A stretch of 47,768 nt of DNA from Halorubrum tebenquichense DSM 14210 (GCF_000337415.1 NZ_AOJD01000053.1:1-47768); one strand, 5' to 3'. Shown: positions 1-8,424, counted from the first letter of the stretch. Notes: generated by a model not told the origin, from the sequence alone. Numbers and translations: made by a program.

Positions 1-3
1 TGG

Positions 4-135
4 TGGTGTCCGGACCGATCTGCGATTTATAAACAGAAGCCGCATCGTAGCGAACTTCTGGGGCTTCGGTGGTGTCCGGACCGATCTGCGATTTATAAAC
101 AGAAGCCGCATCGTAGCGAACTTCTGGGGCTTCGG
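4..135. repeat. 66-bp direct tandem repeat, two full copies (4-69, 70-135), with TATA-like cores
   Basis: Two copies match base for base and follow each other directly; more may lie left of the window. Each holds a perfect TTTATAAA (26-33 and 92-99), which reads as a TATA box on either strand. About 20 nt downstream on the plus strand is TAGCGAAC, reminiscent from memory of the start-site motif of the reiterated promoters before haloarchaeal rRNA operons. Each unit also has a CAGAAG/CTTCTG inverted repeat. No rRNA gene lies to the right: the next gene is antisense. If these are promoters they either read leftwards out of the window or make an antisense/leader RNA. Repeat certain; promoter role inferred. 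Confidence 0.9.
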
Positions 136-160
136 TGGTCGTGTTCTCAGCAACAACCAC
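135..160. other. Imperfect hairpin next to the tandem repeat, downstream of psh
   Basis: GTGGT at 135-139 pairs with ACCAC at 156-160 and the pairing continues inward for about 3 bp with one G-T pair. It lies about 70 nt past the psh stop on the minus strand and right of the second repeat copy. It could be part of a terminator or an RNA processing stem. No U-tract follows on either strand, so the role is open. Confidence 0.35.
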
Positions 161-226
161 GTCGGAGCGGCAAGAGGGGATTTCGGCGGTCAGCGCGGTC
201 GACACGGACCGTCAAAGTACGAGACC

Positions 227-1273
227 TTATAAGAACGTCGCGAGTCCCAGCGCTTCGATCAGCGGCACGCCGGCGATGACCGACCCGATCAGGTAACCGC
301 CGATCGCACCGCCGTTCAACAGCGGGAGTCCCGCGTGCGGACGGCCCTGAATTACCCACCGCATCAACACGAGCAGCCCCGCGAGGGTACCGACCATCGC
401 CAGCAGCGCCGGGAGATTCACGCCCAAAACCGGGACCGCGAGGTTCGGGGCCGACGAGAACGTCGCCGCGCTCGCGATCAGCACCGTCGGAATGACGGCG
501 TCGCCCAGCCCGATGAAGAAGGCGTCGCGGTCGCCGGGCTCGGTGGGGTCGCCGGGCTCGGTGGGGTCGCCGGGTTCGGCGGACCCCGCGGCGTCGCCAC
601 CCTCGTCCGAAGCGTCCTCGGCGTCCGGAACGGCCTCGCCGTCCGCGTCCAGCTCCTCGTCGTCGCCCACCCCGGCGGCCTCCTCGCTCGCGGTCTCGCC
701 GTCGAGCAGCGAGTACGACAGCGACAGCGGGATCACCAGCACGACGGGGATGTTGAGGTCCATGATCCCCTCGGCGAGCGACAGCATGTGCTCGGTGCCG
801 TACACCGAGATGGCGTCGTAGACGGCGAGCACGGCGAGCAGCAGCAGCGCGGGCAGCAGGCCGAAGGAGATGCCGAACAGCCCGGCCGCGCCCGCCCCCA
901 TCAACACGCCCGCGGTGTCTATCACGTACCACTCCGGGTGGACGAGCAGGCCGGCTCCGACCGCGAGCGCCGGCACCGCGGCCGCGAGCGGCGAGACGAG
1001 CGCCGAGAAGACGTACCACGAGAGGTACGCGGAAACGCCGACGATCAGCAGGCGGATCGCCCCGTCGAGGTCGTAGCGGAACGCCGCGAGCATCAGCCCG
1101 GTCATCGCGACGATGGCGGCGACGTACACGAGACTGTTCGCGGGGTTGTCGGGGTTCTCGACCGCCTGATAGCCGCTCTCGGCGAACTCCGGGACCAGCG
1201 CCAGCGCGCCCAGTTGGACGGCGAGGAACAGCCCGACCACGAAGGCGACGCCGCGGTACTCGCGGGGGAACAT
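227..1273 (-). CDS. Presenilin-family intramembrane aspartyl protease (PSH)
   Basis: A 348-residue multi-spanning membrane protein of the archaeal presenilin/signal peptide peptidase homologue family, which cleaves transmembrane segments inside the membrane. The two catalytic aspartates are visible in the family motifs: YD at 152-153 and GLGD at 255-258. The C-terminal GLPLLN near 315-320 probably corresponds to the PAL motif. Between the catalytic helices is an acidic cytoplasmic loop (about 190-250) with a DPTEPG repeat. The start chosen is the ATG at 1273, just before the first hydrophobic helix. The frame stays open upstream, but the translation there is basic and Arg/Ser/Pro-rich, unlike haloarchaeal protein. 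No TATA-like element lies close to the ATG. Physiological substrates are unknown. Confidence 0.9.
   Translation of the reverse strand: MFPREYRGVAFVVGLFLAVQLGALALVPEFAESGYQAVENPDNPANSLVYVAAIVAMTGLMLAAFRYDLDGAIRLLIVGVSAYLSWYVFSALVSPLAAAVPALAVGAGLLVHPEWYVIDTAGVLMGAGAAGLFGISFGLLPALLLLAVLAVYDAISVYGTEHMLSLAEGIMDLNIPVVLVIPLSLSYSLLDGETASEEAAGVGDDEELDADGEAVPDAEDASDEGGDAAGSAEPGDPTEPGDPTEPGDRDAFFIGLGDAVIPTVLIASAATFSSAPNLAVPVLGVNLPALLAMVGTLAGLLVLMRWVIQGRPHAGLPLLNGGAIGGYLIGSVIAGVPLIEALGLATFL
529..580. repeat. 18-bp in-frame minisatellite inside psh
   Basis: An 18-bp unit (from about 531, 549 and 567) occurs nearly three times and encodes repeated Asp-Pro-Thr-Glu-Pro-Gly in the loop between the two catalytic aspartates of psh. 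The period is a multiple of three, so copy-number change alters only loop length. Confidence 0.8.
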
Positions 1274-2020
1274 TCGACCGCCGGTTCGGCGGCCGGGGGC
1301 TTCGGCCTTGCGCTTCCGGGGCGCGAACGCCGAGGCCGTCGGCTGTCGGTCGGAAGCGCGGCGCGACAGAACGGGTCCGGGCTCGGTGTGGGAGCGGGTG
1401 GGCCCGAACCCAAGCCGGCGGACGACGGACGGTGGAAGCGAGTGGCCGACCGGCCCGCCCCGAAAGGGATGGGGCCGGTCGGATTCGTCCGCGGCGTTTA
1501 CTTCCTCCGGCGACTGACGTAAGAACGTACCGGCCAAATTATCGATTCGGATACTCCCGTCGCGGCGGCGGGATCCCGGCCGCGCCGTCCTCGAACGAAC
1601 TCGCACGGTCGCGAGGGAACGAGCGATAGCGGTGGCGACCGCCCGCGGCCGGACCCGGCGAAGCGCGGACGGATACGGGGTGCGGAGACGGGGGGAACGC
1701 GGAACGAGCCGAACCGGGGAACGCGACCAGAGACGGAACTGGGCGGGAAGGGACGGAACTGAACGGGAAGCGGCGGAAAGGGGTGGACGAAAGGCGAACG
1801 GAGAGGTGGTGGGAGGCGGGCGGACGGGCGACGGCCGGACAGCGGACCCCCAGGCTGTCGTCGGCGACGCCGCCCGGGTGGTCGGGACGGGCGCGCGGAT
1901 TGTCAGCGCCGAACTCCAACGAGAAAAGCGTCGGACTTCGGCGACCGAACGTACGTGCCTCACGGGTATAAATATGTGAGATCCGGTCGCGGTGCGGCTC
2001 GCCGACGACCGCCGACCGGC
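1274..2020. other. Long non-coding interval (747 bp) between psh and the nitrilase gene
   Basis: No convincing gene is seen on either strand; the open frames here translate to basic Arg/Ser/Pro-rich strings. It holds a purine-rich plus-strand tract at about 1680-1830. On the minus strand there are TATA-like elements near 1538-1546 and 1963-1972, either of which could drive psh with a long 5' leader. No tRNA, 7S or RNase P RNA was recognised. Confidence 0.6.
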
Positions 2021-2827
2021 TCACCGACGGTCCCGGAGCGCCGGGAACTCCTCGCGGACCGCGGCGACCCGGTCGGAATCCACCGTCGCGGTGACGACGC
2101 CGGGGTCGTCGCCGACGGACGCGAGCGCGGTCCCCCACGGGTCGTACACCGCGCTCCGGCCGCAGAGCGCGTCGTCGCCGAAGCGACCGCTCCCGTTGAC
2201 GGCCGCGACGTACGCGAGGTTCTCGATGGCCCGCGCGCGGCCAAGTGTCCGCCAGTGTTCGATCCGGGGGTACGGCCACGCGCTCGGCACCAGCACGCAC
2301 TCGACGCCGCGGTCGACCATCCCGCGGAACTGCTCGGGGAACCGGAGGTCGTAACAGGTCGTCACGCCGACCGTGACGCCCGCGACCTCCGTCACCGGCG
2401 TCCGCTCGCCCGGGACCATCCGGTCCGTCTCCTCGGAGCCGTACCCGAACAGGTGCCGCTTCCGGTAGACGAGGCGGCGCTCGCCGTCGGCGTCGAACAG
2501 CACCGCGGCGTTCGCGAGGCCGGACGCCGCCGGCACGTCGACCCCGTCGGCGGCCGACGCCGCGAGGTCCTCGACGACCGTGCCCGCGAGCACCGCCACG
2601 TCGTGGTCGTCGGCCGCGGCGGCGAACCGGGCGAGGCGGTCGCCGGCGAGGCTCTCTGCGGCCCGTCCGTACGAGTCGAACGCGAAGTAGCCCACGTCGA
2701 ACAGCTCGGGGAGGACGACGAGGTCGGCCCCCTCGCCGGCGGCCGCCGCGACCCGGTCGAGCGCGCGGTCGACGTTCTCCGCGACCGCGCCGCCCTCGAC
2801 TTCCAACTGGACGCCGGCGATCCTCAT
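2021..2827 (-). CDS. Carbon-nitrogen hydrolase (nitrilase superfamily)
   Basis: A 268-residue cytoplasmic hydrolase of the nitrilase/omega-amidase superfamily, which cleaves non-peptide C-N bonds. The catalytic triad is readable: Glu41 in LPELFD, Lys123 in YRKRHLFG and Cys158 in TTCYDLRFPE. The last motif resembles omega-amidase-type members, so a role in clearing deaminated glutamine/asparagine products is possible but unproven. Length is normal. The ATG at 2827 overlaps the stop of the upstream SRPBCC gene by four bases (ATGA), so the two are probably translationally coupled. An upstream extension of the frame runs antisense through that gene and was discarded. Confidence 0.9.
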   Translation of the reverse strand: MRIAGVQLEVEGGAVAENVDRALDRVAAAAGEGADLVVLPELFDVGYFAFDSYGRAAESLAGDRLARFAAAADDHDVAVLAGTVVEDLAASAADGVDVPAASGLANAAVLFDADGERRLVYRKRHLFGYGSEETDRMVPGERTPVTEVAGVTVGVTTCYDLRFPEQFRGMVDRGVECVLVPSAWPYPRIEHWRTLGRARAIENLAYVAAVNGSGRFGDDALCGRSAVYDPWGTALASVGDDPGVVTATVDSDRVAAVREEFPALRDRR

Positions 2828-3255
2828 GCCGGCGACGCCAGCGACGCCCGGAGCGCGTCTTCGAGGTTGTCCAGTTCGGCGTCGAAGTTCCGCTTGAAGA
2901 ACGACTCGACGCCCGGGAGCCGCCCGTCGACCACGAACTCGTTGGCGAGGCGACAGCCGCCGTCGTCGGTCTCGGTGATCTCGTGTTCGCCGGTGACCCG
3001 GAACGCGCGGGACTTCCCGACGAACTTCACCCGGTGCGGGGCGTCGCGCTCGACCTCCTCCGTCTCGACGTCGATGGTCGAGCGGATCATCGGTATCGGC
3101 AGCGCGACGTGCCAGGTCGCGCTCCCGTCGTCGTGGACTTCGAAGGAGTCGACCACGCTGATCGCGCCCGCGCGCTGCTCCGCGTCCGAGATGAACGCCC
3201 ACACGTCGGCCGGCGGCGCGTCGAACTCGAACGTCCGCGAGACTCGAACGGTCAT
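2824..3255 (-). CDS. SRPBCC (START/polyketide-cyclase-like) family protein
   Basis: A 143-residue protein with the START/SRPBCC fold pattern. An N-terminal strand (MTVRVSRTFEFDAP) is followed by PADVWAFISDAEQ, alternating beta strands including a conserved-looking WHVALPIPMIRSTIDVETEE stretch, and a C-terminal amphipathic helix. These cytoplasmic proteins bind a small hydrophobic ligand in a cavity; the ligand is not predictable. It is first in a two-gene operon with the C-N hydrolase, overlapping it by four bases. Confidence 0.8.
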   Translation of the reverse strand: MTVRVSRTFEFDAPPADVWAFISDAEQRAGAISVVDSFEVHDDGSATWHVALPIPMIRSTIDVETEEVERDAPHRVKFVGKSRAFRVTGEHEITETDDGGCRLANEFVVDGRLPGVESFFKRNFDAELDNLEDALRASLASPA

Positions 3256-3339
3256 ACGATCCCGTTTGGGGCTACGGGGGTTAAAAATGCGCGTCGGCGG
3301 AGTCGGGGGCGGGGGCGAAGGACGCGGCGGGGCGGGCTC

Positions 3340-3567
3340 TCACCCGTCCGGGGTCACGCGCCAGGTCGTCGACTTGGCGCGGCCCCACTTCTCGATGTCG
3401 ACGTCGTCCGACTTCTCGGCGAGACGGGGGAGCCGCGATCCCACCTGCTTGGCGGTGAGACCGATCGCGTCGGCGATCGTCTTCGAGCGAACGTACCGCT
3501 CGCCACGGGTGACGCTGTCCGTGAGGTACGCGAGGATCCGCTGTTCCTCCTCGGTGTACTCGCTCAT
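3340..3567 (-). CDS. Small haloarchaeal winged-helix-like protein (probably DUF7123)
   Basis: A 75-residue protein with a helix-turn-helix pattern: EEEQRILAYLTDSV, then KTIADAIGLTAKQVGSRLPRL as the recognition region, then EKWGRAKSTTWRVT resembling the wing. Many haloarchaea carry such single-domain proteins; DUF7123 is assigned from memory. A DNA-binding role is inferred from the fold pattern only. It is separated from its neighbours by about 85 and 115 bp, so it is probably its own transcription unit. Confidence 0.75.
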   Translation of the reverse strand: MSEYTEEEQRILAYLTDSVTRGERYVRSKTIADAIGLTAKQVGSRLPRLAEKSDDVDIEKWGRAKSTTWRVTPDG

Positions 3568-3682
3568 TGGCGGATATACGGGTCTGACGCTCTTAACGGT
3601 TTCTCGTTTTCCGGAACGGACGCCGACGACGCCGCGGAGAGAGACCGAGCTGGCGGCCGACGGAGACGGTGCGGAGAGCCGG

Positions 3683-3865
3683 TCAGTCGAACAGTTGAAC
3701 CGCGCCGACGGCGAGCGTCGCGAAGACGAACGCGCCCGCGAATCCCCACGCCTTTCCGAGCTGTCCCGGGTACGCCAGCATCACCACGGCACCGACGACC
3801 GCGATGGCACCGAGCGCCAGCGCGACGCCGACCTCCTTGTCCGATTCGATGGAACCCTCGCTCAT
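3683..3865 (-). CDS. Two-helix small membrane protein (DUF7525-like)
   Basis: A 60-residue protein with two hydrophobic helices (about 12-32 and 38-57) and a short acidic N-terminus. The start chosen is the ATG at 3865 (MSEGSIESDK); an in-frame ATG eight codons upstream gives an unlikely basic extension. Small haloarchaeal membrane proteins of this kind have no known function; the DUF number is from memory. It lies between the small winged-helix gene and phoU with no overlap. Confidence 0.7.
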   Translation of the reverse strand: MSEGSIESDKEVGVALALGAIAVVGAVVMLAYPGQLGKAWGFAGAFVFATLAVGAVQLFD

Positions 3866-3971
3866 ACGAACCGCTTCGCGGGGGACCACTTAGTTCATGC
3901 GAAGCGAGCGACGCGACCGGCGGCGGGCGGTCGGTGAGAAATGCGTCCGAGAAGGCGACGGCCCGCGCGCC

Positions 3972-5003
3972 TCAGATGATCTCGACGTGTTCGGACGCCT
4001 CGTTGAGCGCGAGGTTCGCCGCGATCTCGGCGTTTCGCATCGCGTACTCCGCCGTGTGCTGGAGGCTGACGAGCACCTCCCGAGTCATGAGCAGCGTCTC
4101 GTTGTCCAGGTCGTTCGGCAGCTCGTCGAGGATCTCCTGTTCGCGGTCTTCGAGCCGCGAGAACAGGTCGCGGCACTCGACGGTGAGGTCGTAGTCGCGC
4201 TCGACGACGGCGCGGACCGCGAGCGCGGTCAGTTCGTCGACCTGGTCGGTGAACTCGCGGATCTGGCGCATCGTGGCGCTGTCGACGTCGAGCGTGTGCC
4301 CGTCGGCCTCCATCACGATCTCGGCGATGTCCTCCGCGTTGTCGGCGGTGAGTTCGAGGTTCTTCGCGACGGAGCGGTACCCGATCAGCGGGAAGCCCTC
4401 TTCGAGCCCGACCGCGCGGGCGAGGTTCGGGTTCTGGTAGGCGGTGAAGATGAGCCGGAGCAGGAGGACGAAGATCTTGTTCGCCTGCCGCTCCCGGTTG
4501 AGCGCGCGCTGCGCGAGGTCGGGGTTGCCGTGCGCGAGCGCCTTCACGGCCTCGCCGCGCATCGTCGAGCCGGTGTTCTCCAACCGTTCGAGCAGGTTGT
4601 CGAGGGTGAAGTCCTCGGGGTCGACCGAACAGCGGATCGAGATGTCCTCCGGCGTCTCCTCGATGACGCCGAGGCCCATCAGCTGCGTCTCGGCCTTGTA
4701 CACCGCGTTGATGTGCTCGCTGTCGAGGGTCCCCTCGCTGCGGACGTGGATCACGCGCCGCCCGAGCACATACTGTGCGACGATGGCGCGTTCGAGCGAG
4801 CGCGCGTCGAGCCCGTCGGCGTTGATCACCGCCTCCGACTCCTCGCTGCTCACCGACTCCGGCAGCACCGTGAGCGTCCCTTTGCCCCCCATGCGCAGCG
4901 ACACCTCGTCGCCTTTGTTCACGCCGTGTTCCTGTGCCCACTCGGCCGGGAGCGTCATCGCCAGCGTCGACGGCCCCAACCGTTGGACCTTCCGCGTTTC
5001 CAT
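3972..5003 (-). CDS. PhoU-domain regulator with N-terminal AbrB/SpoVT DNA-binding domain
   Basis: A 343-residue two-part regulator. Residues 1-50 (METRKVQRLGPSTLAMTLP, then GVNKGDEVSL) form a swapped-hairpin AbrB/SpoVT domain. The rest is helical and resembles two PhoU repeats, which sense or regulate phosphate uptake. AbrB-PhoU fusions are typical of haloarchaea and may regulate phosphate genes directly. No pst transporter genes are adjacent, so the target is unknown. A TTAAGG element about 29 nt before the ATG suggests a leaderless transcript; further A+T-rich TATA-like sequences lie at 5050-5080. Confidence 0.88.
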   Translation of the reverse strand: METRKVQRLGPSTLAMTLPAEWAQEHGVNKGDEVSLRMGGKGTLTVLPESVSSEESEAVINADGLDARSLERAIVAQYVLGRRVIHVRSEGTLDSEHINAVYKAETQLMGLGVIEETPEDISIRCSVDPEDFTLDNLLERLENTGSTMRGEAVKALAHGNPDLAQRALNRERQANKIFVLLLRLIFTAYQNPNLARAVGLEEGFPLIGYRSVAKNLELTADNAEDIAEIVMEADGHTLDVDSATMRQIREFTDQVDELTALAVRAVVERDYDLTVECRDLFSRLEDREQEILDELPNDLDNETLLMTREVLVSLQHTAEYAMRNAEIAANLALNEASEHVEII

Positions 5004-5226
5004 GCGCGACCGTATCGCGGGATAGACCTTAACGTTGTTCCCATGTTCATTATACGCTTCCCCGGATATACAAGGAAAATTCCCGATCGGCGTTCCTCGC
5101 GTGGCCGCGCGACCGACCGCGACGGCGAGCGATCGTCTCGGCGACGGACGACTCGCGCGGGGACGGACGGCTCGCGTGGCGGCGAACGATCCGCGCGCTT
5201 ATGTCGGTCAGGCGGGGATAACAGGT

Positions 5227-5586
5227 ATGACCGAGCGGGTACTCGTCGTCGACGACTCCTCCTTCCAGCGGACCGTCGTCCGGGATGCGCTGGCGGACCG
5301 GTTCGAGGTCGTCGGCGAGGCGGAAAACGGCGCAGAGGCGGTCGAACTCTTCGAGGCGTACGAGCCGGACGCGGTGTCGATGGACGTCGTGATGCCGGAG
5401 ATGACCGGGATCGAGGCCACGGCCGCGATCAAGGACCGCTGGCCGGACGCGGTGATCGTGATGTGTACGAGCGTCGACCAACAGGAGAAGATGATGGAGG
5501 CGGTGAAGGCGGGTGCCGACGGCTACGTGACGAAGCCCGTCGACGCGGAGGAGCTGGTCGGCGAGTTCGAGAGCCACCTCGGCTAG
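5227..5586 (+). CDS. CheY-like single-domain response regulator
   Basis: A 119-residue stand-alone receiver domain. It has the acidic pocket VVDDSS near residue 10, the phospho-acceptor Asp in SMDVVMPEMTG, Thr/Ser in VIVMCTSVDQQ and Lys in GYVTKPVDAEELV. The sequence closely resembles archaeal CheY, which links CheA phosphorylation to the archaellum, but no chemotaxis genes are nearby, so a general two-component role is equally possible. The start is the ATG at 5227; a TATA-like gcttatg about 27 nt upstream supports a leaderless mRNA. A longer in-frame extension is poorly protein-like. Confidence 0.88.
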   Translation: MTERVLVVDDSSFQRTVVRDALADRFEVVGEAENGAEAVELFEAYEPDAVSMDVVMPEMTGIEATAAIKDRWPDAVIVMCTSVDQQEKMMEAVKAGADGYVTKPVDAEELVGEFESHLG

Positions 5587-5650
5587 CTCCGCGGTCGCTC
5601 GACCGGGTCGCGGGGTTCCGACGGGATCGGACGACCGAAGGACCGTCGAA

Positions 5651-6031
5651 TCAGGCCGGATCGAACGACCGGAGAATCGTCGCGAGCGCGCTCGCCAACT
5701 CCTCGAACCGGTCGATCTCCATCGAGTCGGTCGTCAGCCACACGCCGTGGCCGCCGGCGATCACCCGCGTGAGGTATCCGTTCTCGAACACGCGCACGGT
5801 GAACCGGTAGTCGCCCAGCTGCGTGTCCGCGTACAGCGACTGCGCGCGGAACCCCTGTCGCTCGTTCTCCGCGAAGCCGACCAGGTCCGCGGTCCGGCTC
5901 AGGTCGCTGCGGAGGTACAGCTGTTCGACGTCGTCTTCGGTGAAGTACGTGAGGCTCCGGAGCTCGTCGCCCGTCGCGGTGCGGGCCGCGCTGAGGAGCT
6001 CGTCGGTCCGTTCGGTCGGTGGGTGAGACAT
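5651..6031 (-). CDS. Conserved haloarchaeal protein (DUF7522-like)
   Basis: A 126-residue soluble protein without a recognised catalytic motif. The middle (DVEQLYLRSDLSRTADL, then YRFTVRVFENGYLTRV) and the C-terminal helix resemble a small regulatory haloarchaeal family that I recall as DUF7522. The start is the ATG at 6031; the longer upstream frame crosses the intergenic region. It converges with cheY (64 bp between the stops) and diverges from the glycosyltransferase gene (131 bp). Function unknown. Confidence 0.7.
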   Translation of the reverse strand: MSHPPTERTDELLSAARTATGDELRSLTYFTEDDVEQLYLRSDLSRTADLVGFAENERQGFRAQSLYADTQLGDYRFTVRVFENGYLTRVIAGGHGVWLTTDSMEIDRFEELASALATILRSFDPA

Positions 6032-6161
6032 ACGACCACGATCAATGCTCACACACATGAGCGTGTGGGTGGCCGCGCCGAAACCGAGGGCGATGGTCGG
6101 GCCGAGCCCGGCACGGCCGAGAGGGACAGAGTTTACCGACTGCCGGGTGATCGCTCGTCTG

Positions 6162-7196
6162 ATGAGCGAGTACGACGACGTCTGCGTCCTGTTGCCGACC
6201 ATGAACGAGGCCGAGACGGTCGCACGCGTCGTCGCGGACTTCCGCGACGCCGGCTTCGAGCGGCTCCTCGTGATCGACGGCGGGTCGACGGACGAGACCC
6301 GGTCGATCGCCCGGGAGGCCGGCGCGCGCGTCGTCGAGCAGTCGGGGCGCGGGAAGGGGCAGGCCGTCAGGGAGGCGGTCCGGGACCACGTGGACGCGTC
6401 GTACGTGCTGATGGCCGACGCCGACGCCACCTACGACGCCGGGGACGCGGCGGCGATGCTCGGCCCCCTCCTCGACGGCGACGCCGACCACGTCGTCGGG
6501 AACCGGTTCGCCGACATGCGGCCGGGGGCGATGACGCGGCTGAACCGGATCGGGAACCGCCTGATCAACCTCGCGTTCCGGGCGATCCACCGCGAGAACT
6601 ACCGCGACATCCTCTCGGGGTACCGCGCGTTCACCCGGGAGTCGTTCGAGCGCCTCCACCTCACCGCGGACGGGTTCGGCATCGAGACCGAGATGGCCGT
6701 CGAGTGCGTGAAGAACCGCCTCTCGGTGTCGGTGGTGCCGGTCACGTACCGGGAACGCCCCGGCGGCTCGGCGACGAACCTCCACCCGATCCGGGACGGC
6801 GGCGTGATCTTCTTGGAGCTGTACCGCAAGGCGAAGACGAACAACCCCCTGTTCTACTTCGGCAGCGCCGGCGTGGCGTCGACCGCGGCGGGGATCCTGT
6901 TGGCGGCGTTCGTGCTGTACCGGTACCTCGCGTTCGGGATCAGCCACGAGGTGATCGCCGTCGGCGCGGTCGGGGCGACGATCCTCGGGATCCAGCTGCT
7001 CGTCTTCGGCGTCCTCGCCGACATGATCCACTCGCTCCACGTGGAGCAGATCGAGCGGTACGAACGGGCGGTCGACGACCGAGCGCCCCGGCGTCCGTCG
7101 GAGGTCGGGGAACCCGACGCCGCCGAGGGCCGGGGCCCCGATGCCCGCGGCGGGGAGTCCGCGCGCCGCGAGGGGCCGGGCGACGCCCGCGACTGA
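6162..7196 (+). CDS. aglJ: Family 2 glycosyltransferase, AglJ-like (S-layer/archaellin N-glycosylation)
   Basis: A 344-residue GT2 enzyme. It has the nucleotide-sugar pocket (LLPTMNEAETV, then VIDGGSTDET), the metal-binding DADATYD, and two C-terminal transmembrane helices (about 228-253 and 262-286). The arrangement matches haloarchaeal AglJ, which in Haloferax transfers the first hexose to dolichol phosphate for N-glycosylation at the inner face of the membrane. Dolichol-phosphate mannosyltransferases are the main alternative. The start is the ATG at 6162, with gtttacc about 30 nt upstream as probable TATA box. No other agl genes are present, as is usual for aglJ outside the main cluster. 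Confidence 0.75.
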   Translation: MSEYDDVCVLLPTMNEAETVARVVADFRDAGFERLLVIDGGSTDETRSIAREAGARVVEQSGRGKGQAVREAVRDHVDASYVLMADADATYDAGDAAAMLGPLLDGDADHVVGNRFADMRPGAMTRLNRIGNRLINLAFRAIHRENYRDILSGYRAFTRESFERLHLTADGFGIETEMAVECVKNRLSVSVVPVTYRERPGGSATNLHPIRDGGVIFLELYRKAKTNNPLFYFGSAGVASTAAGILLAAFVLYRYLAFGISHEVIAVGAVGATILGIQLLVFGVLADMIHSLHVEQIERYERAVDDRAPRRPSEVGEPDAAEGRGPDARGGESARREGPGDARD

Positions 7197-7284
7197 CCGA
7201 CGGTAGGGTCCCGGCGGCCGACGGTCTGCGGGCGGCGCGATCCGGGATACCATCGCTTTTGTCGCTCCGGGGACTTCCTCGGGT

Positions 7285-8310
7285 ATGAGCTCCCGTGGCA
7301 CGTCGTTGCGAGACAGGATCCGCGAACCGGAGTACACCGGGGAGAACCGCTGCGTTCCGTGTACCGTGCTGAACGTGGCGCTCGCCGCGGCGCTGACCGC
7401 GGCGTCAGCGGTGTTCGGCCCGGTGGTCGCGGCGGCCGTGCTGACCGCGTCGCTGGGGAGCATCTACTACCGAGGCTACCTGGTCCCCGGCACGCCGGAA
7501 CTCACGAAGCGGTACCTCCCCGACCGCGTGCTCCGCCTGTTCGGGAAGGCCTCCGAGGGTCCCCGAGACGGCTGGGAGGCGGGCGGGCGGTCCGGCGAGG
7601 TGACGGTGACCACGTTCGAGGCGGACCAGAGCGCCGAGGGCGTGATCGAGGTCGACGCCGGCTCCGCAGACGGGGCCGGGGATCGATCCGCGGACGGAGC
7701 CGGCGACTCGCCAGCGGACGACGAGCCGGAGTTCGAGACGGTGGAACGGATCCGCGACCAGCGCGAGAACGCCGTGGATCCGACCGAGTTCCTGCTCGAT
7801 ATCGGCGTCGTCGAGCCGACGGACGACGGCGCGGACCTCGTCTTCGAGGACGGCTTCGCCGAGGCGGTCGCGTCGCGCGTCTCGTCGCTCGAACGTGAGG
7901 ACGTGCGGGCGGAGACGCTCGCCGAGATGTTCGGCGTGAGCACGGACGACGTCGACTTCGAGGACCGAGAGTACCCCGCGGTGACGGTCTTACGGCGCGT
8001 TCGGAAGTGGCCAGGCGACGGCGCGTACCTCGCGGACGTGGCGTCGCACCTCGCGCTCGTCGAGCGCACCGATCGGTGGCTCGACGTCCCCGCCGAACAG
8101 CGGCTCGCCATCCTCCAGTCGCTCCGGTCGTTCCTCTCCTCGTGTCCGGTCTGCGGCGGCGAGGTCGCCGCGACCGCGGACACCGTCGAGTCCTGCTGTA
8201 TGGCCCACGAGGTGGTCGCGATCCGGTGTGAGGGCTGCGGCGAACACGTCCTCGAACTCGAACCGGAGAAGATCGCGACGCCGGGCGAGGACACGGGAAT
8301 CACGCCGTAA
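7285..8310 (+). CDS. Membrane-anchored protein with C-terminal zinc ribbon
   Basis: A 341-residue protein of unknown function. It begins with a short CVPC motif (about 23-26), a hydrophobic segment likely to form one or two helices (about 28-62), and GYLVPGTPELTKRYLPDRV. A long acidic, low-complexity linker rich in Gly/Ala/Asp (about 110-145) follows, then a helical region. The last 50 residues carry CPVCGG, then CC and CEGCGE, which look like a treble-clef or ribbon zinc site. It resembles haloarchaeal conserved proteins but I do not recognise a named family. It follows aglJ by 88 bp. Confidence 0.75.
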   Translation: MSSRGTSLRDRIREPEYTGENRCVPCTVLNVALAAALTAASAVFGPVVAAAVLTASLGSIYYRGYLVPGTPELTKRYLPDRVLRLFGKASEGPRDGWEAGGRSGEVTVTTFEADQSAEGVIEVDAGSADGAGDRSADGAGDSPADDEPEFETVERIRDQRENAVDPTEFLLDIGVVEPTDDGADLVFEDGFAEAVASRVSSLEREDVRAETLAEMFGVSTDDVDFEDREYPAVTVLRRVRKWPGDGAYLADVASHLALVERTDRWLDVPAEQRLAILQSLRSFLSSCPVCGGEVAATADTVESCCMAHEVVAIRCEGCGEHVLELEPEKIATPGEDTGITP

Positions 8311-8328
8311 GCCGGCGTAAGCGAGTTC

Positions 8329-8424
8329 TCACCCCATCTCGACCCGCGGGTCGAGGTAGCCGTACGCCATGTCCTGAACGACGTTCCCGACCACGCCGAC
8401 GCCGATGACGACGACGGCCCACGC
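8329..8424 (-). pseudogene. Remnant of a DppB-type ABC permease (C-terminal end only)
   Basis: About 30 codons survive on the minus strand, ending in GNVVQDMAYGYLDPRV and a TGA stop. This matches the C-termini of the two intact DppB permeases in the window (NLVADIVYAALDPRIRYD and NLIEDLVFTVLDPRISYDDR). Everything upstream is missing: at about 8425 the sequence passes into a truncated ATPase gene on the opposite strand. It is therefore a deletion remnant with no start of its own. Confidence 0.75.

Noticed and set aside
4-135. CRISPR array
   Set aside because: The period of 66 would fit, but the whole unit is identical, with no variable spacers, and it does not match haloarchaeal CRISPR repeats.
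1360-1390. RNase P RNA fragment suggested by acagaacggg
   Set aside because: No matching upstream conserved block or paired P4 element was found nearby.
227-1963. N-terminal extension of psh to 578 residues
   Set aside because: Residues before the ATG at 1273 are basic and Arg/Ser/Pro-rich, with no hydrophobic or family similarity; presenilin homologues start at the first helix.
1955-3937. 660-residue plus-strand open frame
   Set aside because: It is antisense to four well-supported minus-strand genes and translates to an Arg/Gly/Pro-rich string; such shadows are usual at this G+C content.
7285-8310. Assignment as a rubrerythrin-like or known zinc-ribbon enzyme
   Set aside because: Only the ribbon cysteines and a hydrophobic segment are recognisable; no metal-cluster motifs support an enzyme name.
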